DNA from: Chitinophaga pinensis
GTDB taxonomy: Bacteria; Pseudomonadota; Gammaproteobacteria; Burkholderiales; SG8-41
DNA: 51,259 nucleotides
Direction: 5' to 3'
NCBI GenBank assembly: GCA_943329075.2
Contig: CALQCM020000029.1
Coordinates: 1-51,259 of the forward strand
The notes below the pieces were generated by a model. That model searched no databases. It saw only the letters and a list, made by a program, of their open reading frames with translations, and was not told where the DNA came from. The first letter of the stretch is position 1. Each line of letters opens with the position of its first letter. The position numbers and the translations under genes were made by a program. Positions 36,502 to 46,397 of this stretch are shown piece after piece.

Positions 36502-36946
36502 GGCGGGTGTGACCGTGCAAATCGCGAGCAGCGCCGCCGCGATTCCGTCGCGCGCGCGCTTCCTGCGCTGGGCCACGGCGGCGCTCAGGCGCAAAGCGCG
36601 CATCACGTTGCGGATCGTCGATACACGCGAAGCGCGCGCACTCAACAAAAGTTACCGCCGCCGCGATTACGCCACCAATGTGCTGACCTTCGTCTATGCG
36701 GACCAGCGCCCGCTGGCCGGCGACATCGCGCTCTGCGCGCCGGTCGTGAGGCGCGAGGCGCGCGCACAGAAAATCAGCATCGCCGCACATTACGCACATC
36801 TGACGGTGCATGGCGTGCTGCACCTGCAGGGTTATGACCACCTCCGCACCAGCGACGCCGAACGCATGGAACGGCTGGAAGCGCGCATCCTGAAAAAACT
36901 CGGCTACGACGATCCCTACCGCACCGAAACGGCGAAAAAATCATGA
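36461..36946 (+). CDS. ybeY: Endoribonuclease YbeY
   Basis: Single-strand RNase needed for 16S rRNA 3'-end maturation and ribosome quality control. The zinc motif is HLTVHGVLHLQGYDH, preceded by YRRRDYATNVLTFVY and DIALCAPVVRREAR. The 161-residue reading starts at ATG 36461, overlapping phoH by 41 nt; GTG codons at 36509 or 36515 would give a protein closer to the usual 150 residues. It overlaps corC by 4 nt. Confidence 0.95.
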   Translation: MSATPKRKRAPTPEAGVTVQIASSAAAIPSRARFLRWATAALRRKARITLRIVDTREARALNKSYRRRDYATNVLTFVYADQRPLAGDIALCAPVVRREARAQKISIAAHYAHLTVHGVLHLQGYDHLRTSDAERMERLEARILKKLGYDDPYRTETAKKS

Positions 36947-37782
36947 GCGAAGACGCGCCGACACCCAAAGCGGGCTGGCTTGAACGCATCAGCGCCTTTC
37001 TGCTGCGCGAACCCGAGGACCGCGAACAGCTGATCGAACTGCTGCGCTCGGCCTACGAGCGCCAGTTGCTCGATAGCGATGCGCTGTCGATGATCGAAGG
37101 CGTGCTGCAGGTGTCCGAGATGCAGGCGCGCGACATCATGATTCCGCGCGCGCAGATGGACATGATCGATGTCGCCGAGGCGCCGGACAAATTCGTCCCG
37201 CTGGTGATCCAGACCAACCACTCACGCTTTCCCGTATACGAAGGCGACCGCGACCACGTAATCGGCATTCTGCTTGCCAAAGACCTTCTGCGTTTTTACG
37301 CCGGAGAGGAAGAATTCAACGTGCGCGACATGCTGCGCCCGGCGGTATTCATCCCGGAATCCAAACGCCTGAACGTGCTGCTCAAGGATTTTCGCGCCAA
37401 CCGCAACCACATGGCGATGGTGGTCGATGAATACGGCGGCGTCGCCGGACTGGTGACGATCGAGGATGTGCTCGAACAGATCGTCGGCGACATCGATGAC
37501 GAATACGATTTCGACGAAACCGCCGACGACATGATTGCCGAGCGCGGCGGCGCCTGGCGCGTTAAAGCCGCCACCGAACTGGCGCGCTTCGACGAGACCT
37601 TCGGCACCCGCTACGCGCATGAAGACAGCGACACGGTCGGCGGGCTGGTATTGAGCCGGCTCGGCCACCTGCCCAAACGCGGCGAACAGGTCGTCATCGA
37701 CGAGTTGAATTTCAAAGTCCTGCGCGCCGACAGCCGCAGGCTGCATTTGCTGCTGGTGGAAAAGAAAGCCGGCGCCAGGTAG
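36943..37782 (+). CDS. corC: CorC/HlyC-family CBS-domain protein
   Basis: 279-residue cytoplasmic protein with paired CBS domains (DIMIPRAQMDMIDVAEAPDK; LNVLLKDFRANRNHMAMVVD), EYGGVAGLVTIEDVLEQIVG, and the C-terminal CorC_HlyC domain (DTVGGLVLSRLGHLPKRGE). Usually linked with Mg2+/Co2+ efflux and, through this operon, with apolipoprotein transferase Lnt. It lacks the N-terminal membrane domain of larger homologues. Its start overlaps ybeY (ATGA); lnt begins 11 nt after its stop. Confidence 0.93.
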   Translation: MSEDAPTPKAGWLERISAFLLREPEDREQLIELLRSAYERQLLDSDALSMIEGVLQVSEMQARDIMIPRAQMDMIDVAEAPDKFVPLVIQTNHSRFPVYEGDRDHVIGILLAKDLLRFYAGEEEFNVRDMLRPAVFIPESKRLNVLLKDFRANRNHMAMVVDEYGGVAGLVTIEDVLEQIVGDIDDEYDFDETADDMIAERGGAWRVKAATELARFDETFGTRYAHEDSDTVGGLVLSRLGHLPKRGEQVVIDELNFKVLRADSRRLHLLLVEKKAGAR

Positions 37783-37793
37783 GCGGCACGCTT

Positions 37794-39323
37794 TTGCGCA
37801 AACACCCGCTGATCCTGGCTGCTCTGGCCGGTGCCGCAACGGTGCCGGGATTCGCCCCATTCGAATGGTATGTGCTGCCGGTGCTGACACTGGCCATCCT
37901 GATCGGACTTTGGCAAACGGCCGCCAATCCGCGCGCCGCCGCCCTGACGGGTTTTGTTTTCGGCCTCGCCTTTTTCATCTGCGGCGTCAGCTGGGTCTAC
38001 GTCAGCATGCACGACTTCGGCGCGATGCCGGCGTGGCTGGCCATCGCACTGACCTTGCTGCTGTGTGCTTACCTGGCGCTGTTTCCCGCAGCGACCGGCT
38101 GGGTCTGCCGCGCGCTCGACTGCCGGTCGAACCTCGTCGCGCTGCTGGCCGTGCCCGCCGTCTGGATGCTGACCGAATGGTTGCGTGGCTGGCTGTTTAC
38201 CGGGTTCCCCTGGCTGGCAATCGGTTATTCGCAACTGCCGGCCAGTCCGCTCGCCGGTTACATCCCGGTGGTCGGCGTGTATGGCGCAAGCCTGCTGACA
38301 TTGGCCAGCGCCGCACTGCTGCTCGTCGGCGCAAAACCTGCGCTCGCATCGGCGGACCAGCGGCCGCTGCCTGTTTTGTTGTCGCTGCTCGACAAACCGT
38401 GGTTGCTGCTGCTGGTCGCAATATGGGCGGGTGGTCTTGCGCTGAAAAATGTGGCGTGGACCGCGCCTATCGGCGAACCACTGTCGGTGGCACTGGTGCA
38501 GGGCAATATCGGGCAGGACCTGAAATGGCGCGACGACCGCGTGCAATCCACGCTGTCGGCCTATCGCGGCTTCGTTGTCGCAAGCGACGCGCGTCTGACT
38601 GTGCTGCCGGAAACCGCGCTGCCGCTGTTTCTGCACAACGTGCCGCGCGAATATCTCGAAGGACTGGCAGCGCACATGAGCAAATCAAACGGCGACATCC
38701 TGATCGGCGTGCCGGAACGCAGCGATGCCAGAACCTATTTCAACAGCGTGCTGTCGATCGGCAGCGCGCCCGCCCAGTTCTACCGCAAATCGCATCTGGT
38801 GCCGTTCGGCGAATTTGTGCCGATGAAATTTCTGTTCGGCTGGTTTCTCGATGTTGCGCAAATCCCGCTGGCGGATTTCGCGCGCGGCGACGAATCACAG
38901 CAGCCGCTGGCGGTGGCCGGGCAGCAAGTCGCGGTGAATATCTGCTACGAAGATGCGTTCGGCGCCGAGATCGCGCGCCAACTGCCGCAGGCGACCCTGC
39001 TCGTCAATGTCAGCAATGTGGCGTGGTTCGGCCGTTCGATCGCGCCACAGCAGCACCTGCAGATCTCGCAGGCGCGCGCCCTGGAGACCGGGCGCCCCAT
39101 GCTGCGCGCCACCAATACCGGCATGACCGCGATCATCGACCCGCAAGGCCGCGTGCAAAGTGTGGCGCCGGAATTCACCGCCACCGTGGTGCGTGGCGTG
39201 GTCCGCGGCTACGCCGGCGTCACGCCCTATGTGCGCTGGACGGACTGGCCGGCGATCATCGTTGCGCTGCTGCTGGTCGCCGGCGTCTGGCTGGGCCGTT
39301 TTCTCCGCCGCAGCGACAAATAG
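37794..39323 (+). CDS. lnt: Apolipoprotein N-acyltransferase
   Basis: Inner-membrane enzyme adding the third acyl chain to lipoproteins such as MltA and LptM. The 509-residue protein has an N-terminal block of about six membrane segments and a periplasmic nitrilase domain. The catalytic triad positions are visible as LPETALPLF (Glu), FYRKSHLVPFGEFVP (Lys) and VAVNICYEDAFG (Cys). A final membrane segment (WPAIIVALLLVAGVWLG) closes the protein. The start is TTG at 37794; no ATG or GTG fits the first helix. Confidence 0.95.
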   Translation: MRKHPLILAALAGAATVPGFAPFEWYVLPVLTLAILIGLWQTAANPRAAALTGFVFGLAFFICGVSWVYVSMHDFGAMPAWLAIALTLLLCAYLALFPAATGWVCRALDCRSNLVALLAVPAVWMLTEWLRGWLFTGFPWLAIGYSQLPASPLAGYIPVVGVYGASLLTLASAALLLVGAKPALASADQRPLPVLLSLLDKPWLLLLVAIWAGGLALKNVAWTAPIGEPLSVALVQGNIGQDLKWRDDRVQSTLSAYRGFVVASDARLTVLPETALPLFLHNVPREYLEGLAAHMSKSNGDILIGVPERSDARTYFNSVLSIGSAPAQFYRKSHLVPFGEFVPMKFLFGWFLDVAQIPLADFARGDESQQPLAVAGQQVAVNICYEDAFGAEIARQLPQATLLVNVSNVAWFGRSIAPQQHLQISQARALETGRPMLRATNTGMTAIIDPQGRVQSVAPEFTATVVRGVVRGYAGVTPYVRWTDWPAIIVALLLVAGVWLGRFLRRSDK

Positions 39324-39479
39324 CCGGAACGGCGTCGCTCGCGACACGGCGTGCGCCCGGGCTTCAGCGCCGGCGGTGAAGTCTTGCGCAGCCCAGCAAT
39401 CGCGCGCCCTGTTCCGCGCCGCCGGGAAAAGCTAAAATCCGCCCTCATTCAACCAATTGACGCGGGCGACCGCCTGCCC

Positions 39480-40421
39480 ATGCTGACATTCCAACAAATC
39501 ATTCTGCGCCTGCAACAATACTGGGGCGACCGCGGTTGCGCGCTGCTGCAACCTTACGACATGGAAGTCGGTGCCGGCACCTCGCACACCGCGACCTTCC
39601 TGCGCGCCATCGGCCCCGAACCGTGGCGCGCGGCCTATGTGCAACCATCGCGCCGCCCGAAAGACGGCCGTTATGGCGAAAACCCGAACCGCATGCAGCA
39701 TTACTACCAGTATCAGGTGGTGCTCAAACCGTCGCCCGCCGACATTATCGACCTCTATCTCGGTTCGCTGAAGGAACTGGGCATCGATCCGGCCGCGCAC
39801 GACGTCCGGCTGGTTGAAGACAACTGGGAAAACCCGACGCTGGGCGCCTGGGGCCTCGGTTGGGAGGTGTGGTTGAACGGCATGGAAGTCACGCAGTTCA
39901 CCTACTTCCAGCAGGTCGGCGGCATCGACTGCAAACCGATCACCGGTGAAATCACCTACGGCATCGAGCGTCTGGCCATGTACCTGCAGAACGTCGAGAA
40001 CGTCTTCGATCTGGTGTGGACGCCGGGCGTGACTTATCGCGATGTGTTCCACCAAAACGAAGTCGAACAATCGACTTACAACTTCGAACACTCAAACGCG
40101 GCGATGCTGTTCGAGCATTTCGGCCATTACGAAAGCGAAGCCAAGCGCCTGATGGCGGTCGCCCTCGCATTGCCGGCCTATGAAATGGTGTTGAAGGCGG
40201 CACACAGCTTCAATCTGCTCGATGCGCGCGGCGCCATTTCGGTCACCGAACGCGCCGCCTATATCGGCCGCATCCGCAATCTGGCACGCAGCGTCTCGCA
40301 ATCCTATTTCGACTCGCGCCTGCGGCAGAATTTCCCGATGTGTGCGCCGGGCCAACTCGAACGGCTGGGCATCGATGTCGCCGCGCTGAAGACCGCGGCA
40401 CAGGAAAAGGCAACGGCATGA
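39480..40421 (+). CDS. glyQ: Glycyl-tRNA synthetase alpha subunit
   Basis: Catalytic class II subunit of the bacterial alpha2beta2 glycyl-tRNA synthetase. 313 residues from [20 protein letters not shown]. Signatures are [60 protein letters not shown] and [20 protein letters not shown]. The frame is open upstream to 39351, but family homology begins at 39480. glyS overlaps by 4 nt. Confidence 0.98.
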   Translation: MLTFQQIILRLQQYWGDRGCALLQPYDMEVGAGTSHTATFLRAIGPEPWRAAYVQPSRRPKDGRYGENPNRMQHYYQYQVVLKPSPADIIDLYLGSLKELGIDPAAHDVRLVEDNWENPTLGAWGLGWEVWLNGMEVTQFTYFQQVGGIDCKPITGEITYGIERLAMYLQNVENVFDLVWTPGVTYRDVFHQNEVEQSTYNFEHSNAAMLFEHFGHYESEAKRLMAVALALPAYEMVLKAAHSFNLLDARGAISVTERAAYIGRIRNLARSVSQSYFDSRLRQNFPMCAPGQLERLGIDVAALKTAAQEKATA

Positions 40422-42538
40422 GCGCGAACCTGCTGGTCGAACTGCTGACCGAAGAACTGCCGCCGAAAGCGCTCAAACAACTGGCCGAGGCGTTTGCCAA
40501 CGGCATTGCCACCGGATTGACCGCGCGTGGACTCGCCCCCGCCGATGCCGCACGCGAGGTCTATGCGACGCCGCGACGGCTGGCGGTCAAAATCGCCGGC
40601 GTGCTGGCACGTGGCAGCGATCGCAGCGAAACCAAGAAGCTGATGCCAGCGAAAGTGGCGTTTGGCGCCGACGGCACGGCGACCACCGCGCTGCGCAAAC
40701 GCCTTGAAAAAGAAGGTTATGCCGCCGACGTCAACGTCGAGGCTGTCGTCGAACGCAAAATCGAAGGCAAGGAAGAGTTTGTCTTTCATACGCAGGTCGT
40801 GCCCGGCCAGTCGCTGCAGACTGGATTGCAGGCGGCGATCGAAGAATCCATTACAAAGCTGCCGATTCCGAAGGTCATGAGCTATCAACTCGCCGACGGC
40901 GCCACCACCGTGCGTTTCGTGCGTCCGGCGCACGGCCTCATCGCATTGCACGGTAACGAAATCGTGCCGGTCGAAATTCTCGGACTGCAAGCAGGCCGTA
41001 TCACGCAGGGCCACCGCTTTCAGGGCGCGCGCGACATCGAAATCGCCACTGCCGATGCTTACGAAGAAGCGCTGGCGGCTCACGGCAAAATCATTACCGG
41101 CTTCGATCAGCGTCGTGCCGACATCTACGCCCAGCTGCAAAAACACGCCGGCGAAGCCGGCGCCACGCTGGGTGCGCCGGCTGATTACGAGCCATTGCTC
41201 GACGAAGTCACCGCGCTGGTGGAGATGCCGACGGTCTACGCCGGCACTTTCGAAGCCGAATATCTGGCGGTGCCGCAGGAATGCCTGGTGCTGACCATGC
41301 GCGCCAACCAGAAGTATTTCCCGCTGTTCGACACGGCGGGCAAACTGACCAACCGCTTCCTGATCGTTTCGAACATGCGGCTCACCGCTCCGCAGAACAT
41401 CGTCGAAGGCAACCAGCGCGTGATCCGGCCGCGGCTCGCCGATGCGCGGTTTTTCTTCGAGACCGACAAAAAAGTCCGGCTTGAGGAACGCGTGCCCGAA
41501 CTGGCGCGGATCGTTTATCACAACAAACTCGGCAGCCAGCTCGAACGCACCACGCGCGTGCAATTGCTCGCCGGCGTGATCGCGCGCGCCATCGGCGCCG
41601 ATGCGGCACTGGCCGAACGCGCCGCCTGGCTGGCCAAAGCCGACCTGCTGACCAATATGGTGGGCGAATTTCCGGAACTGCAGGGCACGATGGGCCGTTA
41701 TTACGCGCTGGCCGATGGCGAAAACGCCGCGATCGCCGCCGCCATCGGCAGCCAATACCGCACCCGCTTCGGCGACGACGGTGCCGCCGACACGGTGGCT
41801 GCCAGCCTCTATCTGGCCGACCGCATCGAAACGCTGGTTGGCATCTGGGGTATCGGCCTGCAACCGACCGGCGACAAGGATCCCTTCGGCCTGCGCCGTG
41901 CGGCGCTCGGCGTGATCAGCGTGTTCGAGTGGCTGGGCGCGCGCAGCGGCACCGGCGCATTCGATTTGCAACTGGCGGCACTGCTCGATCACGCGACGGC
42001 GCAATTCAAACCCAGCGTGCTCGGCAAGGACGTCAAGGCGCCGCTGATCGAATTTGTATTCGAACGTTATCGCAACCAGCTGGCGACCAAACACGAGCGC
42101 AACGCGGTCGACGCGGTCATTGCGCTGCAGCCGCCGCTGCAGGAAGTCGCGGCACGGTTGAACGCCGTCGTCGCCTTCAGCGCGTTGCCGGAAGCCGCTT
42201 CGCTGGCCGCCGCCAACAAACGCATCGGCAACATCCTCAAAAAGGCGGAAGGCGCGGTCGCGACGGTCGATCCAGCGTTGTTTGCCGAACCTGCCGAGCG
42301 CGCGTTGGCCGCAGCGCTTGAACTGGTACGCCCCGACGCAATGGCGCGTTTTGCCAGCGGCGACTACGCCGGCAGCCTGCTGTTGCTGGCCCGCACACGC
42401 GACGCGGTTGACGCCTTCTTCACCGACGTCATGGTGATGGCAGAAGATCCGAAACAGCGCGACAATCGCATCGCCCTGCTGCGCGAACTGCACGGCCTGA
42501 TGAACCAGATTGCCGACCTCTCGAAACTTGCCGCATGA
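40418..42538 (+). CDS. glyS: Glycyl-tRNA synthetase beta subunit
   Basis: 706-residue tRNA-binding subunit. It begins [20 protein letters not shown] and shows KMSYQL-type segments typical of Gly[106 protein letters not shown], and the C-terminal anticodon-binding-like region ending [20 protein letters not shown]. gmhB starts at its stop (ATGA). Confidence 0.98.
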   Translation: MSANLLVELLTEELPPKALKQLAEAFANGIATGLTARGLAPADAAREVYATPRRLAVKIAGVLARGSDRSETKKLMPAKVAFGADGTATTALRKRLEKEGYAADVNVEAVVERKIEGKEEFVFHTQVVPGQSLQTGLQAAIEESITKLPIPKVMSYQLADGATTVRFVRPAHGLIALHGNEIVPVEILGLQAGRITQGHRFQGARDIEIATADAYEEALAAHGKIITGFDQRRADIYAQLQKHAGEAGATLGAPADYEPLLDEVTALVEMPTVYAGTFEAEYLAVPQECLVLTMRANQKYFPLFDTAGKLTNRFLIVSNMRLTAPQNIVEGNQRVIRPRLADARFFFETDKKVRLEERVPELARIVYHNKLGSQLERTTRVQLLAGVIARAIGADAALAERAAWLAKADLLTNMVGEFPELQGTMGRYYALADGENAAIAAAIGSQYRTRFGDDGAADTVAASLYLADRIETLVGIWGIGLQPTGDKDPFGLRRAALGVISVFEWLGARSGTGAFDLQLAALLDHATAQFKPSVLGKDVKAPLIEFVFERYRNQLATKHERNAVDAVIALQPPLQEVAARLNAVVAFSALPEAASLAAANKRIGNILKKAEGAVATVDPALFAEPAERALAAALELVRPDAMARFASGDYAGSLLLLARTRDAVDAFFTDVMVMAEDPKQRDNRIALLRELHGLMNQIADLSKLAA

Positions 42539-43068
42539 AACTCGTCATTCTCGACCGCGACGGCGTGATCAATCACGACAGCGCCGAGTTCATCAAGAGC
42601 CCGGACGAATGGGTGCCGATTCCCGGCAGCCTGGAGGCGATTGCGCGCTTGAATCAGGACGGCTACAACGTCGTGCTGGCGACCAACCAGTCCGGCGTCG
42701 GCCGCAACCTGCTCGATATCGCCACGCTGTGCGCCATCCACGACAAGATGCATCTGGCGCTGGCGCATGCCGGCGCCCGCGTCGAAGCGGTGTTCTACTG
42801 CCCGCATGGTCAGGATGCCGGTTGCAACTGCCGCAAACCCAAACCCGGCATGTTCGAGGACATCGCCCACCGCTTCAACGTCGATCTCACCGACGTGCCC
42901 TGCGTGGGTGATTCATTGCGCGACTTGCAGGCCGCTGCTGCCGTCGACGCGCAACCGATCCTGGTGCTGACCGGCAAAGGCATGCAGACCAAGGCGGCCG
43001 GCGGACTGCCCGCGCACACGCAAATCCACGCCGATCTCGCCGCCGCGGTCAAAGCTATCGTCTCATGA
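42535..43068 (+). CDS. gmhB: D-glycero-beta-D-manno-heptose-1,7-bisphosphate 7-phosphatase
   Basis: HAD phosphatase of LPS inner-core heptose synthesis. 177 residues: nucleophile motif LVILDRDGVINHDS, ATNQSGVGRNL, the zinc-binding loop CPHGQDAGCNCRKPKPGM with its Cys/His ligands, and VGDSLRDLQAAAA. The zinc loop separates GmhB from other HAD enzymes. It starts inside the glyS stop and ends inside the plsC start. Confidence 0.95.
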   Translation: MKLVILDRDGVINHDSAEFIKSPDEWVPIPGSLEAIARLNQDGYNVVLATNQSGVGRNLLDIATLCAIHDKMHLALAHAGARVEAVFYCPHGQDAGCNCRKPKPGMFEDIAHRFNVDLTDVPCVGDSLRDLQAAAAVDAQPILVLTGKGMQTKAAGGLPAHTQIHADLAAAVKAIVS

Positions 43069-43790
43069 GCGCCGGCATCGTCCTGCGTTCCTGCCTGTTT
43101 GCCGCCTTTCAGCTCGTTCTCACGCCGCCCTACGCCATTGTCGCGCTGCTGACCTTCCCGTTCAGCGCACTCACGCGCTATCGCATCATTTCGTTGTGGG
43201 CGCGCGTGATGATGCTGGCGCTCGAACACATCTGTGGCATCCGCTTCCGCGTGATCGGCGCCGCAAATATCCCGGCCCGGCCCTGCGTGGTGTTGTCGAA
43301 ACACCAGTCGGCCTGGGAAACCTTCGCCTTTCAGGTGATTTTTCCGCCGCAGGTCTATGTCATCAAGCGCGAGTTGCTGTGGATCCCGTTCTTTGGCTGG
43401 GGCCTGGCGATGTGTTCGCCGATCGCCATCAACCGTGGCGCCGGGCCGCGCGCCGCGCGCCAGATGCTGTCGCAGGGCAAAGACCGTATCGCCCGCGGTT
43501 TCTGCGTCATCGTTTATCCGGAGGGCACACGCGTTGCGCCCGGCACGCGCGGCAAGTATCAATCATCCGGCAGCGCCATCGCGATCCATGCCGGCGTGCC
43601 GGTGCTGCCGGTCGCCCACAATGCGGGCCGCTGCTGGCGGCGCAACGCCTTTCTCAAACACCCGGGCACCATAACAGTCAGCATCGGCGCGCCGCTCGAC
43701 TCCAGCGGCCGCAAAGCAGACGCGCTGACGCGTGAAGTCGAGTCTTGGGTCGAAGCCGAAATGCAGCGGATCGATGTCGGGCACGCCTGA
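43065..43790 (+). CDS. plsC: 1-acyl-sn-glycerol-3-phosphate acyltransferase
   Basis: Makes phosphatidic acid from lysophosphatidic acid at the inner membrane. 241 residues with an N-terminal hydrophobic segment. The acyltransferase motif is KHQSAWETFAFQ, which reads H-x4-E where the textbook motif is H-x4-D; FCVIVYPEGTRVAPG is motif III and AGVPVLPVAHNAGRCW motif IV. It is coupled to gmhB (ATGA) and overlaps the start of the YgjP-like gene. Confidence 0.9.
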   Translation: MSAGIVLRSCLFAAFQLVLTPPYAIVALLTFPFSALTRYRIISLWARVMMLALEHICGIRFRVIGAANIPARPCVVLSKHQSAWETFAFQVIFPPQVYVIKRELLWIPFFGWGLAMCSPIAINRGAGPRAARQMLSQGKDRIARGFCVIVYPEGTRVAPGTRGKYQSSGSAIAIHAGVPVLPVAHNAGRCWRRNAFLKHPGTITVSIGAPLDSSGRKADALTREVESWVEAEMQRIDVGHA

Positions 43791-44532
43791 GCAACAACTG
43801 GGGCTCGTGTTCGACCGTCCGGCGGACGACGCGGCGCCGCAACGTTTGCAACTCGGCGGACAGCCGATTGAATACACCATCAGGCGCAGCGCACGACGGC
43901 GCAGCATCACGCTGACGATCGACGAGCATGGGTTGCGGGTCGGCGCGCCGCTGCGCGCCTCGCAGCAGCGCATTGTGTCGGTCCTGAGCACACATGCGGA
44001 CTGGGTCGTGCGCAAGATGACGGAATGGAAGGCGCGCCGGCCACCGCCCTTCGCCTGGTCGGCGGGCGCGCAACTATCATTTCTCGGCAAACCGCTCAGG
44101 CTTGCGCCGGATCCGACGCACCTTCGCACCACGCGCCGTGGCGACAGCCTGCTGCTACCCGCACGCGCCGATGACGCCGCCGCCATGGCGCGTGCCGCTT
44201 TGGCCTGGCTGCAACTCAATGCAAAAGAATGGTTCGAGCAGCGTGTCGTTCATTTTGCACCGGTGCTGAGGGTCAAAATACCGCTGCTCAGGCTGTCCAA
44301 CGCCCAAACCCGCTGGGGCACCTGTCATCCACATGGCCGCGTTCACTTGAGCTGGCGCCTGATCCATATGCCGCCGGCGCTGATCGACTACGTGGTCGTG
44401 CACGAACTGGCGCATTTGCACGAACCCAACCACTCAACGCGGTTCTGGCGCCATGTCGAGGCCGTCCTGCCCGATCACGCACAACGGCGCAAAATGCTGC
44501 GCACGGACGCGCATCGTTTCCTGCTGCCCTGA
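43774..44532 (+). CDS. YgjP-like M48-family metallopeptidase (DUF45)
   Basis: 252 residues from ATG 43774, which lies within the last codons of plsC. The zincin motif VVHELAHLHEPNHSTRFW gives HELAH plus a downstream His ligand, near the C-terminus. The N-terminal half carries the DUF45 segment YTIRRSARRRSITLTIDEHG and RWGTCHPHGRVHLSWRLIHMP. Probable cytoplasmic metal-dependent protease; its substrate is unknown. An earlier ATG at 43732 gives an unlikely extension into plsC. Confidence 0.88.
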   Translation: MSGTPEQQLGLVFDRPADDAAPQRLQLGGQPIEYTIRRSARRRSITLTIDEHGLRVGAPLRASQQRIVSVLSTHADWVVRKMTEWKARRPPPFAWSAGAQLSFLGKPLRLAPDPTHLRTTRRGDSLLLPARADDAAAMARAALAWLQLNAKEWFEQRVVHFAPVLRVKIPLLRLSNAQTRWGTCHPHGRVHLSWRLIHMPPALIDYVVVHELAHLHEPNHSTRFWRHVEAVLPDHAQRRKMLRTDAHRFLLP

Positions 44533-44590
44533 CCGGCAACCGCAGATCGCTATGCTAATATTCCTGCGCACACGCCTCTTAAAGCCATTC

Positions 44591-44755
44591 ATGCGAAATC
44601 TTTTCGTTATTCTGTCGATCACCTGCCTGTTATCGGCCTGCGGACTCAAAGGTCCGCTCTACTTGCCAGGCCAGAAACCGGACGCCAAGCCGCCTGCGTC
44701 GGCCCCGGCAGCGCAGACCGATGAAAAGAAAACCTCCGGCAGCACCTCGCCGTGA
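44591..44755 (+). CDS. lptM: LptM-like small lipoprotein
   Basis: 54 residues: signal peptide MRNLFVILSITCLLSACGLK with lipobox LSAC, then GLKGPLYLPG, the conserved motif of LptM (YifL), and a Pro/Ala/Lys tail. LptM helps the LptDE machine mature for LPS export. Its place directly before lysA is the conserved context. The GTG of lysA overlaps its stop (GTGA). Confidence 0.92.
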   Translation: MRNLFVILSITCLLSACGLKGPLYLPGQKPDAKPPASAPAAQTDEKKTSGSTSP

Positions 44756-45996
44756 CTTTTTTCACGCAGCGCGACCAGCATCTCTTTGTTGAAGAGGTGT
44801 CGCTGGAGCAGATTGCCGAAAACTGCGGCACGCCCTGCTATGTCTACTCGCGGGCGGCGCTGGAAGCGGCCTATCGTGCCTACGACGATGCGCTGGCAAC
44901 ACGCGACCATCTGGTCTGCTACGCCGTCAAAGCCAATTCAAGTCTCGCCATCCTGAACGTCTTTGCGCGGCTCGGCAGCGGCTTCGATATCGTGTCGGGC
45001 GGCGAACTCGCGCGCGTCCTCAAAGCCGGCGGCGATCCCAAGAAGGTGGTGTTTTCCGGTGTCGGCAAGACCGCCGGCGAGATGCGCGCGGCGCTGGCGG
45101 CCGGCATCCTCTGCTTTAACGTCGAATCCGAGAGCGAACTGACTCGCATCAACAAGGTGGCCGGCGAGGTTGGCAAAATCGCGCCCGTCAGCCTGCGGGT
45201 CAATCCCGATGTCGATGCGAAAACCCATCCCTATATCGCGACCGGCCTCAAAGAAAACAAATTCGGCGTGCCGTTCGAAGATGCGTTGCGGCTGTATAAG
45301 GCCGCCGCCGGCATGCCCAACCTGCGCGTGCATGGCATCGATTGCCATATCGGCTCGCAGTTGACGGAAATCCCGCCCTTCGTCGCTGCACTGCAAAAAC
45401 TTTTGGGGCTGGTCGATCAACTGGCTGTCGATGGCATCCAGATCAGCCATATCGATATCGGCGGCGGACTTGGTATCCGCTATCGGGACGAAACGCCGCC
45501 GCCGGTCGCTGACTACATCAACGCGCTCGGTGCCTGCCTCGGCAAACGCGCACAGAAAATCCTCTTTGAACCCGGCCGTTCACTGGTCGGCAATACGGGT
45601 GTGCTGCTGACGCGGGTCGAATACCTGAAACACGGCGCGGACCGCAACTTCGCCGTGGTTGATGCCGCGATGAACGACCTGATGCGTCCGGCCCTCTATG
45701 ACGCGTGGCACGACATCCGCCCGGTATCGCCACGGCAGAGCGCAACGCGCCGCTATGAAATCGTCGGCCCGGTGTGCGAGAGCGGTGATTTCCTCGGGCG
45801 CGATCGTGCACTCAATCTGGCCGAAGGCGACCTCCTCGCCATCATGTCGGCCGGTGCTTACGGCATGTCGATGAGTTCCAACTACAACACACGGCCGCGC
45901 GCTGCGGAGGTCATGGTGACAGGCAACGAATTTCATATCGTCAGATCGCGCGAAACGTTCGATCAACTCATCGCAACGGAAAAAATCGCGCCTTAA
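44752..45996 (+). CDS. lysA: Diaminopimelate decarboxylase
   Basis: PLP enzyme that makes L-lysine from meso-diaminopimelate. 414 residues, GTG start at 44752. The PLP lysine is in LVCYAVKANSSLAIL; HGIDCHIGSQLTEIPPF and ISHIDIGGGLGIRY follow. The catalytic Cys region is GPVCESGDFLGRDR and the C-terminal Tyr is in SAGAYGMSMSSNYNTRPR. It ends the long plus-strand run; dapF, often next, is absent here. Confidence 0.97.
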   Translation: MTFFTQRDQHLFVEEVSLEQIAENCGTPCYVYSRAALEAAYRAYDDALATRDHLVCYAVKANSSLAILNVFARLGSGFDIVSGGELARVLKAGGDPKKVVFSGVGKTAGEMRAALAAGILCFNVESESELTRINKVAGEVGKIAPVSLRVNPDVDAKTHPYIATGLKENKFGVPFEDALRLYKAAAGMPNLRVHGIDCHIGSQLTEIPPFVAALQKLLGLVDQLAVDGIQISHIDIGGGLGIRYRDETPPPVADYINALGACLGKRAQKILFEPGRSLVGNTGVLLTRVEYLKHGADRNFAVVDAAMNDLMRPALYDAWHDIRPVSPRQSATRRYEIVGPVCESGDFLGRDRALNLAEGDLLAIMSAGAYGMSMSSNYNTRPRAAEVMVTGNEFHIVRSRETFDQLIATEKIAP

Positions 45997-46166
45997 GTTT
46001 GCGAAACTGTCGAAATTTCATCGTTCGATTGTGATTTCCAATATTTTTTTCCCGAAAAATTGCTTCGCGCATAAAAATTTCGCGGATGTGCGATTGGAAA
46101 ATAAAAATTCCAGCGGTATACATGCAACAATATTTCGATCATTCATCAAATTCCTTTACAAAAGTG
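45997..46166. other. AT-rich intergenic segment after lysA
   Basis: About 170 nt, clearly more AT-rich than its surroundings, between the lysA stop and the promoter of the lysine-rich peptide gene. No gene, clear terminator or repeat seen. Confidence 0.5.
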
Positions 46167-46196
46167 TTGCATTGTTTTTTGAACGTAGCTTAGAAT
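46167..46196 (+). promoter_or_regulatory. Sigma-70 promoter of the lysine-rich peptide gene
   Basis: TTGCAT (46167-46172) and TAGAAT (46191-46196) with an 18-nt spacer. Predicted start near 46203, giving a leader of about 130 nt before the ATG at 46332. Confidence 0.65.
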
Positions 46197-46255
46197 TGGA
46201 GCACCAAGCGTTGTAATCCTGGTTTGGAAACAAAACAGGAGTCACAGTAACAACG

Positions 46256-46321
46256 GTGATCGACGATTGGGAGTGCAGAAAAAAATGTTGTTTGCACGAA
46301 AGCCAACTACATAACTCGTAA
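46256..46321 (+). CDS. Possible upstream ORF in the leader of the lysine-rich peptide gene
   Basis: A GTG-started frame of 21 codons (MIDDWECRKKCC, then LHESQLHNS) whose TAA touches the AGGAG of the next gene. It has no good ribosome site of its own (an AGGAG lies about 15 nt upstream). Three cysteines occur in the peptide. Low support; the leader may simply be structured RNA. Confidence 0.2.
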   Translation: MIDDWECRKKCCLHESQLHNS

Positions 46322-46331
46322 GGAGATCAAC

Positions 46332-46382
46332 ATGGCAGCGAAGAAAAAAGCTAAGAAAGTCGCAAAGAAAAAGAAGAAGTAA
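46332..46382 (+). CDS. Lysine-rich 16-residue peptide
   Basis: Reads MAAKKKAKKVAKKKKK, eleven lysines in sixteen residues. AGGAG lies 7-11 nt before the ATG, a promoter lies upstream and a strong terminator follows 15 nt after the stop, so the unit looks complete. The composition resembles the repeat units of histone-H1-like or AlgP-like basic proteins, so nucleic-acid binding is a natural guess. The A-rich codons differ from the GC-rich surroundings. It is too short for ordinary gene callers. Confidence 0.7.
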   Translation: MAAKKKAKKVAKKKKK

Positions 46383-46397
46383 CGTAAGTTGCTTGAG

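Noticed and set aside
37865..39379. 504-codon frame overlapping lnt on the same strand
   Set aside because: A +1 shadow of lnt; Arg/Ala-rich without membrane segments, whereas the lnt frame has all catalytic residues.
40304..42493. 729-codon minus-strand open frame opposite glyS
   Set aside because: Mirror frame of glyS; no recognisable domain, and composition typical of antisense GC-rich frames.
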